29,998 nucleotides of DNA from a virus, in IMG/VR virus record IMGVR_UViG_3300037847_003586, positions 1-29,998 of that record. One strand, given 5' to 3'. Each line of letters begins with the position of its first letter. Position 1 is the first letter of the stretch. The notes below the pieces were generated by a model. That model did no database searches, was not told the DNA's origin, and saw only the letters and a list, made by a program, of their open reading frames with translations. Shown one piece after another: positions 21,621-28,075 of this stretch. Both the position numbers and the translations under genes were made by a program.

Positions 21621-22288
21621 GTATAAAAAATAAATATTTCGTTAGATTTATATCTAGCTCAGAATCTTACGAGTGGTTTTTAAAAAAACATTATGCAAAA
21701 AGAATACCAAATATAGTTCATTGTTTAGGTTTATATAATACTGATAAAGCTTTACAAGGTGTTATAAGTTTTGGCTTACCAGCATCAAGGTCTTTAGTTG
21801 TTGGTTCATTTAAAGGTAAATATCAAGATATTTTTTTAGAATTAAATAGATTATGTATTAATGAAAATTTAGAAAAAAATATTTTAAGTTACTTTGTTGG
21901 TCAATCAATAAATCTTCTAAAAAAACCTAAAGTCATTGTTTCATACGCTGATACATCACAAGGTCATAATGGTTATATTTATCAGGCAACTAATTGGATT
22001 TATACAGGGCTGTCTGATATTCATAAAGAGTGGCGAATGTATGACAGTAATTTACATAGTAAAAATGTTTGCAAACAATTTACGTTAGAGGAGAGAAGAA
22101 ATAATCCTGATAAATTTTATATGGTTGATAGACCTAGAAAACATAGATATTTTTATCTTCTTGGGACTCGCAAACAAAGACAAGAAATGAAAGACTCGTT
22201 GAGTTACGCAGTAAAATCCTATCCCAAAGGAGATAACAAAAGATACGATTCAAGCTATGCCCCAAGCACACAAGGCATATTATTCTAA
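21617..22288 (+). CDS. Mom-family DNA-modification protein, paralogue 2
   Basis: The 223-residue product closely resembles the gene product at 20448: HYAKRIPN at 25-32, LELNRLC at 74-80, SYAD at 109-112, YIYQATNWIYTG, and a C-terminus with RPRKHRYFYLLGTRKQ and KGDNKRYDSSY. It is 12 residues shorter because the central variable region (about 135-170) differs. That segment may decide target or partner. The duplication is old enough for many changes but the core is kept, so both are probably active. It could alter specificity, or one may serve a different host. Confidence 0.85.
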   Translation: MSIKNKYFVRFISSSESYEWFLKKHYAKRIPNIVHCLGLYNTDKALQGVISFGLPASRSLVVGSFKGKYQDIFLELNRLCINENLEKNILSYFVGQSINLLKKPKVIVSYADTSQGHNGYIYQATNWIYTGLSDIHKEWRMYDSNLHSKNVCKQFTLEERRNNPDKFYMVDRPRKHRYFYLLGTRKQRQEMKDSLSYAVKSYPKGDNKRYDSSYAPSTQGILF

Positions 22289-22366
22289 TGTAAAGAATTG
22301 TTACATAGTATCACATGAATACTAATAGCTGTTATATTAAGTGTGTAGTTTATTTTACTATCTTTT
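22289..22366 (+). promoter_or_regulatory. Cassette promoter upstream of 22367
   Basis: TGTAAAGAATTGTTACA overlaps the Mom 2 end; TAGTAT (22306-22311) N7 ATACTA (22319-22324); a -10-like TGTTATATTAAG; leader TTTTACTATCTTTT before ATG 22367. Nearly the same as the copy at 21156. Confidence 0.6.
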
Positions 22367-22591
22367 ATGCTTACTTTTGACAACTGGCTTGCAACAGAAC
22401 AAGCGGGATTTTTTATGCATAAGCATGACGTAAAAAATCAATTAACTGAATCTGAGCTTCGCAAACTTTATTTTATTTTTAAAAAGAAAAAGTTTGAAAC
22501 ACCAAGAGGTGTAATGATTAAAGAATGTTGGCATCTTCAAAACGAAGATGGCTCATTAGGGGTTCCAGACTTACAACAGTTCGGACTTTAA
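22367..22591 (+). CDS. Small hypothetical protein
   Basis: The 74-residue product reads FDNWLATEQAGFFMHKHDV, then a basic helix (LRKLYFIFKKKKFETPRG) and a short end with ECWHLQNEDGSLG. No family is recognised. It is a single-gene unit with its own cassette promoter upstream and another cassette downstream. The leader CTATCTTTT ends directly at its ATG and there is no Shine-Dalgarno sequence. Its composition and regular spacing support it as real. Confidence 0.6.
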   Translation: MLTFDNWLATEQAGFFMHKHDVKNQLTESELRKLYFIFKKKKFETPRGVMIKECWHLQNEDGSLGVPDLQQFGL

Positions 22592-22671
22592 TTATTAACA
22601 AATGTAACAAAATAGCGGATTAGTACTAACTATCCGCTATATTGAATATGTAAACAATTTTACTATCTTTT
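22592..22671 (+). promoter_or_regulatory. Cassette promoter upstream of 22672, with 8-bp dyad
   Basis: AACAAATGTAACAAAA is followed by TAGCGGAT (22613-22620), TAGTACTAACT, ATCCGCTA (22632-22639), a perfect 8-bp dyad around the box. The leader TTTTACTATCTTTT precedes ATG. Confidence 0.6.
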
Positions 22672-22983
22672 ATGTCTAAAACTTTATCGAAAACAGACAA
22701 GGCAACTAAGCTTGCAATTATTTTTACAAGCGGTGGTGGCTCTTCTTGGGCGCAAGGCTCAGATGATGATAACTATGTTCTAGCTTATCGGGCTGGCAAG
22801 TATTTCAAGCAATCTTGGAAGCATATGTTTAAATTCAAAAAAGCTGGTGAGCAAAAATTATGTGTTCATCTTTATGACATATCAAAAGCAGAGGGTTGGT
22901 CAGCAGATTACGCTGGCAATATAACTTGTTTAGAATCTAAGCAAGATTGCCCTTATATTGAAAAAATTTATGTAGTGGTCTAA
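22672..22983 (+). CDS. Hypothetical protein
   Basis: The 103-residue product starts with a Lys/Thr-rich region (SKTLSKTDKATKLAIIFTSG), then GGGSSWAQGSDDDNYVLAYR and a basic stretch (KQSWKHMFKFKKAGEQKL), and ends in a beta-like region with three cysteines (CVHLYD, ITCLES, DCPYIEK). No family is recognised. It is expressed from its own cassette promoter. A 9-bp hairpin at 23003-23031 follows and separates it from the 47-residue gene at 23068. Confidence 0.6.
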   Translation: MSKTLSKTDKATKLAIIFTSGGGSSWAQGSDDDNYVLAYRAGKYFKQSWKHMFKFKKAGEQKLCVHLYDISKAEGWSADYAGNITCLESKQDCPYIEKIYVVV

Positions 22984-23002
22984 TTTAGTCCACTCAGTTT
23001 CG

Positions 23003-23031
23003 CCTAGAACAGCCCTCTAAGTTGTTCTAGG
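23003..23031 (+). other. 9-bp hairpin between small genes
   Basis: CCTAGAACA (23003-23011) pairs with TGTTCTAGG (23023-23031), 11-base loop. No immediate U-tract, so it is more likely an mRNA processing or stability element than a terminator. Confidence 0.55.
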
Positions 23032-23067
23032 TATATCTATAACCCTTATTTTTAGGAGAATTTTAAA

Positions 23068-23211
23068 ATGGATAAAAAAGAATATATATACTTTGACCCA
23101 CAGAATCCAGAGTTTTGCAAAAAAATGACTGCAAAATATGGAGAGAATTGGAATATAAATGATTTCTTTAATGATACTTCAGACGATTTTATTACACCTA
23201 CTAAAGACTAA
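23068..23211 (+). CDS. Small acidic protein (47 residues)
   Basis: ATG 23068 follows AGGAG at 23054-23058, one of few standard ribosome-binding sites in this arm. The 47-residue product reads MDKKEYIYFDPQNPEFCKKM, then TAKYGENWNINDFFNDTSDD and a short end. Aromatic and acidic residues dominate and there is one cysteine. No family is recognised. It is preceded by a hairpin rather than a cassette promoter, so it probably shares the transcript of the gene at 22672. Confidence 0.6.
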   Translation: MDKKEYIYFDPQNPEFCKKMTAKYGENWNINDFFNDTSDDFITPTKD

Positions 23212-23295
23212 TTGTTAACAAATGTAACAAAGTATCACATCAGTAGCAACTGTTTGATATATTAAATATGTAAACAAATTTACTATCTTTATCAC
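23212..23295 (+). promoter_or_regulatory. Cassette promoter upstream of 23296
   Basis: TTGTTAACAAATGTAACAAA is followed by a nested dyad: TATCA (23233-23237), CAGT, AGCA, ACTG, TGATA (23255-23259). A -10-like ATATATTAAATATG and leader TTTACTATCTTTATCAC precede ATG. Confidence 0.6.
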
Positions 23296-24075
23296 ATGGC
23301 AAGATCACTTTCAGTTCTATCTAAAATCTTAGGACTAACAGCTTCATCAAATCCACATGAAGCTAAACTAGCAGAAGAAAAGCTAGAGCAACAATTACAA
23401 GCTAGAGGTATCACCAGAGAACAGCTAGAGCAACAGTTAGATATGTCAACTGTTGACGAGGAGATAGAAGCTATCTCATTTAGATATGGTCAACCTTATA
23501 AGCGTGTTGATCCAGCAGTTTCTATTATTCTTAGCGGTGTTACTCACTATTACAACGGTAAAGTTGTTTTCACAAATACAGATGAAAACGATAGATACCT
23601 AAATGGCATGAGACAGATGGAAGTTTCAGCTAACAAAGCTAGACGTATAGAGATAGAAGTCTATACAGACTACCTAGTTCAAGCGTTACAAGACGATTGG
23701 CTTAAGCATTGTCAGGAAGACCCATTTCAAGTTGCAATGATGGGGTCAGCCCATAGAAACAGCTTTAGAAAAGCATGGGCTAATAAAGTCTGGTCTAGGT
23801 TTGCTCAAATGAAAAGAGATGAAGAAAACAATGGTAGAGAAATTCAAACAGAATCTAAAACTATCAATCAATCAGCATTGGCTGTCACTAAGTCAAACAA
23901 GACAGAGTTAGCTGTAGTTGAAGAATACTATAGAAAAAAATATCCTAACCTATCTAGGGGTACATCTTACACAAGCGGTGGGTCAGGCAGTTCAGCAGGC
24001 CGTCAAGCAGGCGGTAACGTAGGCTTATCTAGACAGATGGCTAGTGGCGGTTACAAAGCGTTAGGTGGGTCATAA
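23296..24075 (+). CDS. DUF2786-type protein with Gly/Ser-rich tail
   Basis: The 259-residue product starts with a DUF2786-like unit (VLSKILGLTASSNPHEAKL, then AEEKLEQQLQARGITREQLE), the family pattern of L-A-x(4)-NPxEAxxA with a helix ending in GI. A second conserved part has RMEV-like SANKARRIEIEVYTDYLVQA. The last 45 residues are a flexible Gly/Ser tail (about 215-259). The function of the DUF is unknown to me; it occurs in bacteria and phages. The stop overlaps the next ATG by one base (TAATG at 24073-24077). It has a cassette promoter. Confidence 0.75.
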   Translation: MARSLSVLSKILGLTASSNPHEAKLAEEKLEQQLQARGITREQLEQQLDMSTVDEEIEAISFRYGQPYKRVDPAVSIILSGVTHYYNGKVVFTNTDENDRYLNGMRQMEVSANKARRIEIEVYTDYLVQALQDDWLKHCQEDPFQVAMMGSAHRNSFRKAWANKVWSRFAQMKRDEENNGREIQTESKTINQSALAVTKSNKTELAVVEEYYRKKYPNLSRGTSYTSGGSGSSAGRQAGGNVGLSRQMASGGYKALGGS

Positions 24076-24275
24076 TGACCTACCCTAACCCTATAAGTTC
24101 ACCTTATGTTTTATTCAAACCTATGAGTCAACCTTTAACACGAAAAGAAATAAAAGCTCAAAAAAGAGCTTTAGTTGAAGACGCTTGGTTCAACGGAGAG
24201 ATAAGTGACGATCAACTTGAAGCTGAATATAAGGCTTTAGGTATTGTTAACAAATGTAACAAACTACCGCAATAG
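24075..24275 (+). CDS. Small hypothetical protein whose 3' end overlaps a cassette promoter
   Basis: The 66-residue product has a Pro-rich start (TYPNPISSPYVLFKPMSQPL), a basic helix (TRKEIKAQKRALVEDAWFNG) and an acidic helix with the pattern ISDDQLEAEYKALG. The SHOCT-like or short helical-hairpin shape is suggestive only. Its last codons (VNKCNKLPQ) are made by the sequence GTTAACAAATGTAACAAA of the next cassette, so the regulatory element constrains the C-terminus. It is coupled to the DUF2786-type gene. Confidence 0.55.
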   Translation: MTYPNPISSPYVLFKPMSQPLTRKEIKAQKRALVEDAWFNGEISDDQLEAEYKALGIVNKCNKLPQ

Positions 24276-24304
24276 TATTATAATTTGCTATTGTATAAAT
24301 ATCA
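24243..24304 (+). promoter_or_regulatory. Cassette promoter for the structured RNA region
   Basis: GTTAACAAATGTAACAAA (24246-24263) lies within the preceding gene, then CAATAG (24270-24275) and CTATTG (24288-24293) form a dyad, with -10-like TATAAAT at about 24294-24300. Position puts a transcript start near 24305-24310, just before the stems of the RNA. Confidence 0.5.
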
Positions 24305-24530
24305 GGCATTTACGAGCTTTAGGTTTGTAAAACGATTACAGAAATCGCAGTTAGCCGACCTTAACAGTAATCCCGATCAGATAACTGGGTCGCAGTTTAG
24401 ACGAGGGTAATCGACCTAAATAAGTACTGTAAGTCCTGACAAAACATTAAGTAGGTGTTTGAAGGTAGTTCTAGACAAACAAACTTAATGGTGATTACAC
24501 ACAAGTGCGTACCTAATCACCGCCTACTCT
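24305..24530 (+). ncRNA. Structured RNA candidate, two domains with alternative stems (long leader or ncRNA)
   Basis: No gene covers 24276-24564. Domain 1: TTTAGGT 24318-24324 with ACCTAAA 24414-24420; CGATTAC 24333-24339 with GTAATCG 24407-24413 (contiguous on the 3' side); inside, CGACC 24356-24360 with GGTCG 24388-24392 and CAGTAATC 24365-24372 with GATAACTG 24380-24387 (one A-A mismatch). Domain 2: AGTAGG 24450-24455 with CCTACT 24523-24528 closes a three-way junction made of TGTTTG 24456-24461 with CAAACA 24476-24481 and GGTGATTA 24490-24497 with TAATCACC 24514-24521. Competing pairings exist: CATTAAGT 24445-24452 with ACTTAATG 24483-24490, and CGATT 24333-24337 with AATCG 24343-24347. 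It is either a separate RNA or the leader of the gene at 24565. I recognise no known RNA family. Confidence 0.55.
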
Positions 24531-24564
24531 ATCTTATTAACTTTTATTTTCTATCTTTAAGATT

Positions 24565-24915
24565 ATGAGCAAAACTCAAACTTCACTAAAAACAATTTTA
24601 TTAGATGCAATCAATGATGAGCTTGCAACTAACACTTATGACCACCCTATCTTAGATAATAGTGATACTAAGAATTGGTCAGATATGGATAAGTTTCAAT
24701 GGGCTTTTGATAAGTACATGATCGAGGTTGGTGGCTTTGAAACTTTAGAATACTGGTTTAGCGGTTTAGCTTTAGGTATTCCATTTACTCATTACCAAAT
24801 AGAGCAATTAGGTTACAATTCAGATACTTTCTTTGCTGACTTAGGAAAAGAGCTTTGCAGAATTACAGGATATTCAGATAATCCTAAAGCATATACAAGA
24901 AAGATAAGGAGTTAA
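24565..24915 (+). CDS. Hypothetical protein downstream of the structured RNA
   Basis: The 116-residue product is mostly helical: TSLKTILLDAINDELATNTY, then a WSDMDKFQWAFDKYMIEVGG region and GYSDNPKAYTRKIRS at the end. Aromatic residues are frequent. No family is recognised. Its leader (TTTTCTATCTTTAAGATT) contains CTATCTTT but is a little longer than in other genes. It could be under control of the RNA element. The next gene begins 2 bases after the stop, with GGAG upstream. Confidence 0.6.
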   Translation: MSKTQTSLKTILLDAINDELATNTYDHPILDNSDTKNWSDMDKFQWAFDKYMIEVGGFETLEYWFSGLALGIPFTHYQIEQLGYNSDTFFADLGKELCRITGYSDNPKAYTRKIRS

Positions 24916-24917
24916 AA

Positions 24918-25382
24918 ATGACTAAAACAACCGAACAAAAATTTACTTGTAAAATTAATTACGAGTTTGACATAACCCTAGAAAACCTTAGAGATTTATT
25001 TTGCACTATGGGTCAAGGATCAGACTATTGGGCTACAGATGTAATTGTAGGTAATATTTTATTTGAAGAAGACGAGGAGGGGGTTACCTATGTTAAATCA
25101 GGTCAAGATTATGGGTGGGAGGGCTGTTGTATGTGGCTTAACGAGTTAACTCTTGATAGTCCTATAACAGTAGAAGATATAGAAGAAGACAAGCACCAAT
25201 TTAAAGTTAAAGATGTTTTAACAGCTATAGAAAATATTATCTCAGGAAAAACAAATCTTAATAGACATGATTGTGGCGAAATATTCCAAGCCTTTGCTAC
25301 TAATGATTTTGGACTTATAGATTCTTCAATAGCTGATTCTATATTACAGATAACAACCTACAACACCCTAGTTTATGGTTAG
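24918..25382 (+). CDS. Hypothetical acidic protein
   Basis: The 154-residue product has a beta-rich start (KFTCKINYEFDITLENLRDL), an acidic region (VGNILFEEDEEGVTYVKSGQ), a Cys pair (WEGCCMWLNEL), and a helical end. It is probably cytosolic. No family is recognised. GGAG at 24908-24911 precedes the ATG and it is co-transcribed with the gene at 24565. After its stop come three GACTCG words and a strong terminator. Confidence 0.6.
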   Translation: MTKTTEQKFTCKINYEFDITLENLRDLFCTMGQGSDYWATDVIVGNILFEEDEEGVTYVKSGQDYGWEGCCMWLNELTLDSPITVEDIEEDKHQFKVKDVLTAIENIISGKTNLNRHDCGEIFQAFATNDFGLIDSSIADSILQITTYNTLVYG

Positions 25383-25440
25383 CTAGGACTCGGGGAGTCT
25401 AAGACTCGCACAGAGACTCGCAGGCACACAAACAGGGTGG
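25383..25440 (+). repeat. GACTCG cluster in the 3' untranslated region
   Basis: GACTCG occurs at 25387, 25403 and 25415 within 34 bases, in the forms GGACTCGGGGAGTC and AGACTCGCA. It sits between the stop codon and a terminator. Similar clusters lie at 26067-26130, 26600-26640 and 27991-28064. Confidence 0.6.
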
Positions 25441-25458
25441 CATATAAAGATAGTACCT

Positions 25459-25490
25459 AGAGGGGAGTGATAAACCCCTCTTTTTTTATT
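25459..25490 (+). terminator. Rho-independent terminator
   Basis: AGAGGGG (25459-25465) pairs with CCCCTCT (25475-25481), followed by a run of T. Confidence 0.9.
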
Positions 25491-25578
25491 GTTACAGAAT
25501 GTTAAGAAATACTGTAATAATACTAATAAGTAAAAATTTAAGCTATAGTAAGGGTGTTCAACAAACTATCTTTATCAA
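25491..25578 (+). promoter_or_regulatory. Cassette promoter upstream of 25579
   Basis: TTGTTACAGAATGTTAAG is followed by the direct repeat AATACT-N5-AATACT (11-base period) and a -10-like GCTATAGTAAG, then GTGTTCAACAAACTATCTTT before ATG. The whole arrangement is repeated before 26268. Confidence 0.6.
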
Positions 25579-25842
25579 ATGACCACTATCTTAACTTCAC
25601 AAAAACAAGAATTTATAGATTATGTCTATAGCTTTTATGGCTCTTATGATGCTATTTACCCCTTACACCAGATGGTAACAGGGCAAAGACTTACAAAAAC
25701 TGACATCAAAAAAGCAATAAAAGATTATGAATTGTTTTTAGATAATCCTGAGTCAACTTGGACTTGGGGAGATGGAGACTCAATAGACAGAGAGAGAGTA
25801 CGGAACATTTTAGAAACAACTTACAACTTCAAGGAGGTTTAA
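25579..25842 (+). CDS. Hypothetical protein
   Basis: The 87-residue product starts ILTSQKQEFIDYVYSFYGSY, continues with YPLHQMVTGQRLTKTDIKKA and an acidic, aromatic helix (WTWGDGDSIDRERVRNILET). Regular helices suggest a small helical protein. No family is recognised. It has a cassette promoter and a leader without a Shine-Dalgarno sequence, whereas the following gene has a strong one (AAGGAGGT), so the first gene of each unit uses the leader and later genes use Shine-Dalgarno sites. Confidence 0.6.
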   Translation: MTTILTSQKQEFIDYVYSFYGSYDAIYPLHQMVTGQRLTKTDIKKAIKDYELFLDNPESTWTWGDGDSIDRERVRNILETTYNFKEV

Positions 25843-25844
25843 AA

Positions 25845-26066
25845 ATGACTGATTTTTACATCATTCAAGAAATTGACAGATTTGTTACTAAGCCACTTCT
25901 TTATGAAAAAGTTACTCAAGGTCTTAATGAGACTTATAAGGACTTTTCAAATAGATGCCTTAAAATTATTAAAAAAGCTGAAAAACAGCTTGGGGGTAAT
26001 TTTATTATTGCTGATTTAACTTATCTTGAAACAACAAATCAGACTCACTTAATAAAGGGGGTCTGA
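25845..26066 (+). CDS. Hypothetical protein
   Basis: I use ATG 25845 because AAGGAGGT at 25831-25838 is 6 bases upstream; the frame extends upstream through the previous gene, which is a shadow. The 73-residue product begins TDFYIIQEIDRFVTKPLLYE and ends with a beta-like part (FIIADLTYLETTNQTHLIKG) around a Lys-rich helix. No family is recognised. It ends just before a GACTCG-rich stretch at 26067-26130. Confidence 0.6.
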   Translation: MTDFYIIQEIDRFVTKPLLYEKVTQGLNETYKDFSNRCLKIIKKAEKQLGGNFIIADLTYLETTNQTHLIKGV

Positions 26067-26130
26067 CGAGACTTGCGAGACTCGATATAAGACTCGCACA
26101 AGACCTGCTAAAGACTTGCAGGCAAGTGTT
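26067..26130 (+). repeat. GACTCG-type cluster
   Basis: GACTCG at 26079 and 26091, with variants GACTTGC, GACCTGC and GACTTGCAGG in the same orientation. Not coding. Confidence 0.55.
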
Positions 26131-26159
26131 CACACACACATAATAAAGTTTGGGTTATT

Positions 26160-26190
26160 AAGAGCTAAGTAAAATTAGCTCTTTTTTATT
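26160..26190 (+). terminator. Rho-independent terminator
   Basis: AAGAGCTAA (26160-26168) pairs with TTAGCTCTT (26175-26183), then TTTTATT. The same stem occurs at 26661. Confidence 0.9.
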
Positions 26191-26267
26191 GTTAAGTAAT
26201 ATTACAAAATACTGTAATAGTAGCAATATCGTTTATAGTAAGAGTGTTCAAGCAACTATCTTTTATC
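26191..26267 (+). promoter_or_regulatory. Cassette promoter upstream of 26268
   Basis: TTGTTAAGTAATATTACAAAA, then AATACTGTAATAGTAGCAAT, -10-like TATAGTAAGAG, and GTGTTCAAGCAACTATCTTT before ATG. Nearly parallel to the copy at 25491. Confidence 0.6.
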
Positions 26268-26441
26268 ATGCAACTACTTAATAAAAAAATGAGAGTTTTT
26301 AAACTTACTGACTCTCAAATGGAATTATTACTAGATTCTGTTGAATATGCTTCACAAAATGAAAATTTACCTTTTTGGAAACAGTCAAAAATAGATGATT
26401 TTGATGCTATGAAAGCTGAAGTATTCGAGGGGTATAGATAA
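26268..26441 (+). CDS. Small hypothetical protein
   Basis: I use ATG 26268 because the leader CTATCTTTTATC ends at it; an in-frame GTG at 26244 lies in the promoter. The 57-residue product has a basic start (QLLNKKMRVFKLTDSQMELL) and an acidic, aromatic second half (ENLPFWKQSKIDDFDAMKAE). It looks like a short helical protein. No family is recognised. The stop overlaps the next ATG by one base (TAATG at 26439-26443). Confidence 0.6.
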   Translation: MQLLNKKMRVFKLTDSQMELLLDSVEYASQNENLPFWKQSKIDDFDAMKAEVFEGYR

Positions 26442-26599
26442 TGATTATTAAATCAAATAGTACTTTCTCATTAGTACAAACCATTACTGATTCAATTTTA
26501 TTAATTGTTAATGGTACATACTCTCAACCAGTTTTAAGGACTTGGCATATTTCACAAAAAGAAGATGCTCTTTATGAGTGGGATAGGATAACAAGTTAA
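26441..26599 (+). CDS. Small beta-rich hypothetical protein
   Basis: This 52-residue frame (MIIKSNSTFSLVQTITDSIL, then LIVNGTYSQPVLRTWHISQK and an acidic end) is coupled by TAATG to the gene before it and has GAGGGG at 26427-26432. The alternating hydrophobic residues suggest a small beta barrel or sheet. No family is recognised. It is followed by GACTCG-type repeats and a terminator. Confidence 0.6.
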   Translation: MIIKSNSTFSLVQTITDSILLIVNGTYSQPVLRTWHISQKEDALYEWDRITS

Positions 26600-26640
26600 G
26601 AGACCCGCAGGCAGAGACTCGCAGGCAAGCGATCACGCTT
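26600..26640 (+). repeat. GACTCG-type cluster
   Basis: AGACCCGCAGGCAGAGACTCGCAGGC-type sequence: one exact GACTCG (26616-26621) and one GACCCG variant, each followed by CAGGC. Not coding. Confidence 0.5.
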
Positions 26641-26660
26641 AAAAACTCACACAAAATTTT

Positions 26661-26690
26661 AAGAGCTAACAAAAAATTAGCTCTTTTTTT
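26661..26690 (+). terminator. Rho-independent terminator
   Basis: AAGAGCTAA (26661-26669) pairs with TTAGCTCTT (26677-26685), then T-tract. It is the same stem as at 26160 with a different loop length. Confidence 0.9.
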
Positions 26691-26781
26691 ATTGTTAATA
26701 AATGTTACAAAATACTAAAAGAATACTAATGAATTATAAATCTAGGCTATATTTGAATTGTTTAAAAAACTATTTTTTATC
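26691..26781 (+). promoter_or_regulatory. Cassette promoter upstream of 26782
   Basis: TTGTTAATAAATGTTACAAA, then AATACT-N5-AATACTAAT, a -10-like GGCTATATTTG, and leader CTATTTTTTATC before ATG. Confidence 0.55.
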
Positions 26782-27450
26782 ATGTCAAAAACAATTATCG
26801 AACTTCCAAATTTTGAAGGTTTTGACTATTCATGGATAGATTCAGAATTTGATGTTATTGCTCATAATGAGTCAGAATATTATGCTGATGAATATAATTT
26901 ATCTGATGAAAAAAAAGAAGAAATTAGAGAAGATTATTTTTCCCAAAATTTTGAAGAATTAAAAGAAGAAATTTGTAAGGTTTATGCTCAGAATTATTTT
27001 AATGATATTGAATTTGAGACTGATATAGAATTAAATGCTGAATTTGAAAGTTTAGGTAGTCAACAAACTTGGCTATGTAGGTTAGATAGATTCTTTGTAG
27101 AAGTGCCTACAAATAAAGCTCAGAGTCTTTTAAAGTGGATTTTAAACAATAAGTATGAAGAATTAAAAGAGATAGTTAGAGATAGGTTTACAAGTAGAGA
27201 CGGCTACATACCACACTATTCAAAAAAGCTAAGTGAGTGGGGTAAAATATCAACGTGGGATCATAACCAAATAGGGACTGCACTATTAGTATTTTTTGAT
27301 GATTCTAGTTTTAACTATGATATACATGAAAAGGTATCTGAAGTTATTTATAGTCAAATTTTTACTACTTTAAGTGATGATATGCAAGATTTTTTGAATA
27401 AAAAATTTCAAAAAAAATTAGATGCTGAAGCTCAGTTATCTTTATTTTAA
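26782..27450 (+). CDS. Large acidic hypothetical protein
   Basis: I use ATG 26782, which the leader ends at (222 residues), not the in-frame TTG at 26758. The protein is very acidic in its first 100 residues (FDYSWIDSEFDVIAHNESEY and a run of Glu), with a central segment VEVPTNKAQSLLKWILNNKY and a polar C-terminus with QDFLNKKFQKKLDAEAQLSL. It may form a coiled or helical acidic surface like inhibitors that mimic DNA. No family is recognised, and function is not known. Codon use is strongly AT-biased like its neighbours. Confidence 0.6.
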   Translation: MSKTIIELPNFEGFDYSWIDSEFDVIAHNESEYYADEYNLSDEKKEEIREDYFSQNFEELKEEICKVYAQNYFNDIEFETDIELNAEFESLGSQQTWLCRLDRFFVEVPTNKAQSLLKWILNNKYEELKEIVRDRFTSRDGYIPHYSKKLSEWGKISTWDHNQIGTALLVFFDDSSFNYDIHEKVSEVIYSQIFTTLSDDMQDFLNKKFQKKLDAEAQLSLF

Positions 27451-27575
27451 TTGTTACAAAGTATTAAGAAGTACTGTAACAATACTAATAGGTCAAAAAT
27501 TTAGACTATATTAGATTCATAGGCGGTTTATTAACCAACTAACTCACACTATTTATTCTCTATCTTTTATTTATC
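27451..27575 (+). promoter_or_regulatory. Cassette promoter upstream of 27576
   Basis: TTGTTACAAAGTATTAAG, then AGTACT-N5-AATACTAAT, -10-like GACTATATTAGA, a longer untranslated stretch, and leader CTCTATCTTTTATTTATC before ATG. Confidence 0.55.
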
Positions 27576-27989
27576 ATGCGATATGTTAACGGTCAAAAAA
27601 TTGTAGTTATCAAGGAAAAAAGAACTGAACTTGATAATGGTAGAGTACTTATCGAAAATTTTTATGAAGATGGTTATATTGATAAGTACACCTATATTCC
27701 TTACTGGCATCCTATCGAACTAAAACATATTTTTAGAGACTATAAAGCTTTTATGCCAAATAGTTATGTAAGGTTAGGTAAGAAAATTAAAGAGTTAGGT
27801 TTATGTAATGAGAATGATTCTGAATCATGGGATATTCAAAAAATACTTGATGCAATATCTCAACATATACCTATGAATTTAAAGCTTTTTAATTGCAATA
27901 CAATTAATGAAGCTGATAACAGAACTTTAAAACAAATTTTTAAAACAAGGGAAAAAATGAGAGAGGATATGAATAATTGGATTTATTAA
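27576..27989 (+). CDS. Hypothetical protein
   Basis: The 137-residue product starts with a beta-like region (RYVNGQKIVVIKEKRTELDN, then GRVLIENFYEDGYIDKYTYI) and a WHPIELKHIFRDYKAF stretch, followed by helices and a basic C-terminus (KTREKMREDMNNWIY). It has no recognisable motif. It is transcribed with its own cassette and is followed at once by the GACTCG tandem array and a terminator. Product is probably cytosolic. Confidence 0.6.
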   Translation: MRYVNGQKIVVIKEKRTELDNGRVLIENFYEDGYIDKYTYIPYWHPIELKHIFRDYKAFMPNSYVRLGKKIKELGLCNENDSESWDIQKILDAISQHIPMNLKLFNCNTINEADNRTLKQIFKTREKMREDMNNWIY

Positions 27990-27990
27990 A

Positions 27991-28064
27991 GACTCGCTAT
28001 GAGACTCGCTGAGACTCGCTATGAGACTCGCTGAGACTCGCTATGAGACTCGCTGAGACTCGCT
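27991..28064 (+). repeat. Tandem repeat of GACTCGCT with alternating 12- and 10-base units
   Basis: The units GACTCGCTATGA (12 bases) and GACTCGCTGA (10 bases) alternate three times (22-base period), then a final GACTCGCT: seven copies of GACTCGCT in 74 bases. It starts 2 bases after a stop codon and lies 12 bases before a terminator, so it is transcribed as the 3' end of the mRNA. Confidence 0.95.
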
Positions 28065-28075
28065 AACGTTCACAC

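Noticed and set aside
24449-24529. tRNA gene in the structured region
   Set aside because: A 6-bp closing stem and three-way junction exist, but there is no T-loop, anticodon arm of 5 bp with 7-base loop, or CCA-type end on either strand.
24276-24564. Group I intron
   Set aside because: No recognisable P7/P3 core, no interrupted gene on both sides and no homing endonuclease; the stems found do not fit the core.
27991-28064. CRISPR array
   Set aside because: The repeat units are 8 bases with 2-4-base spacers and no unique spacers; there are no cas genes. It is a simple tandem repeat.
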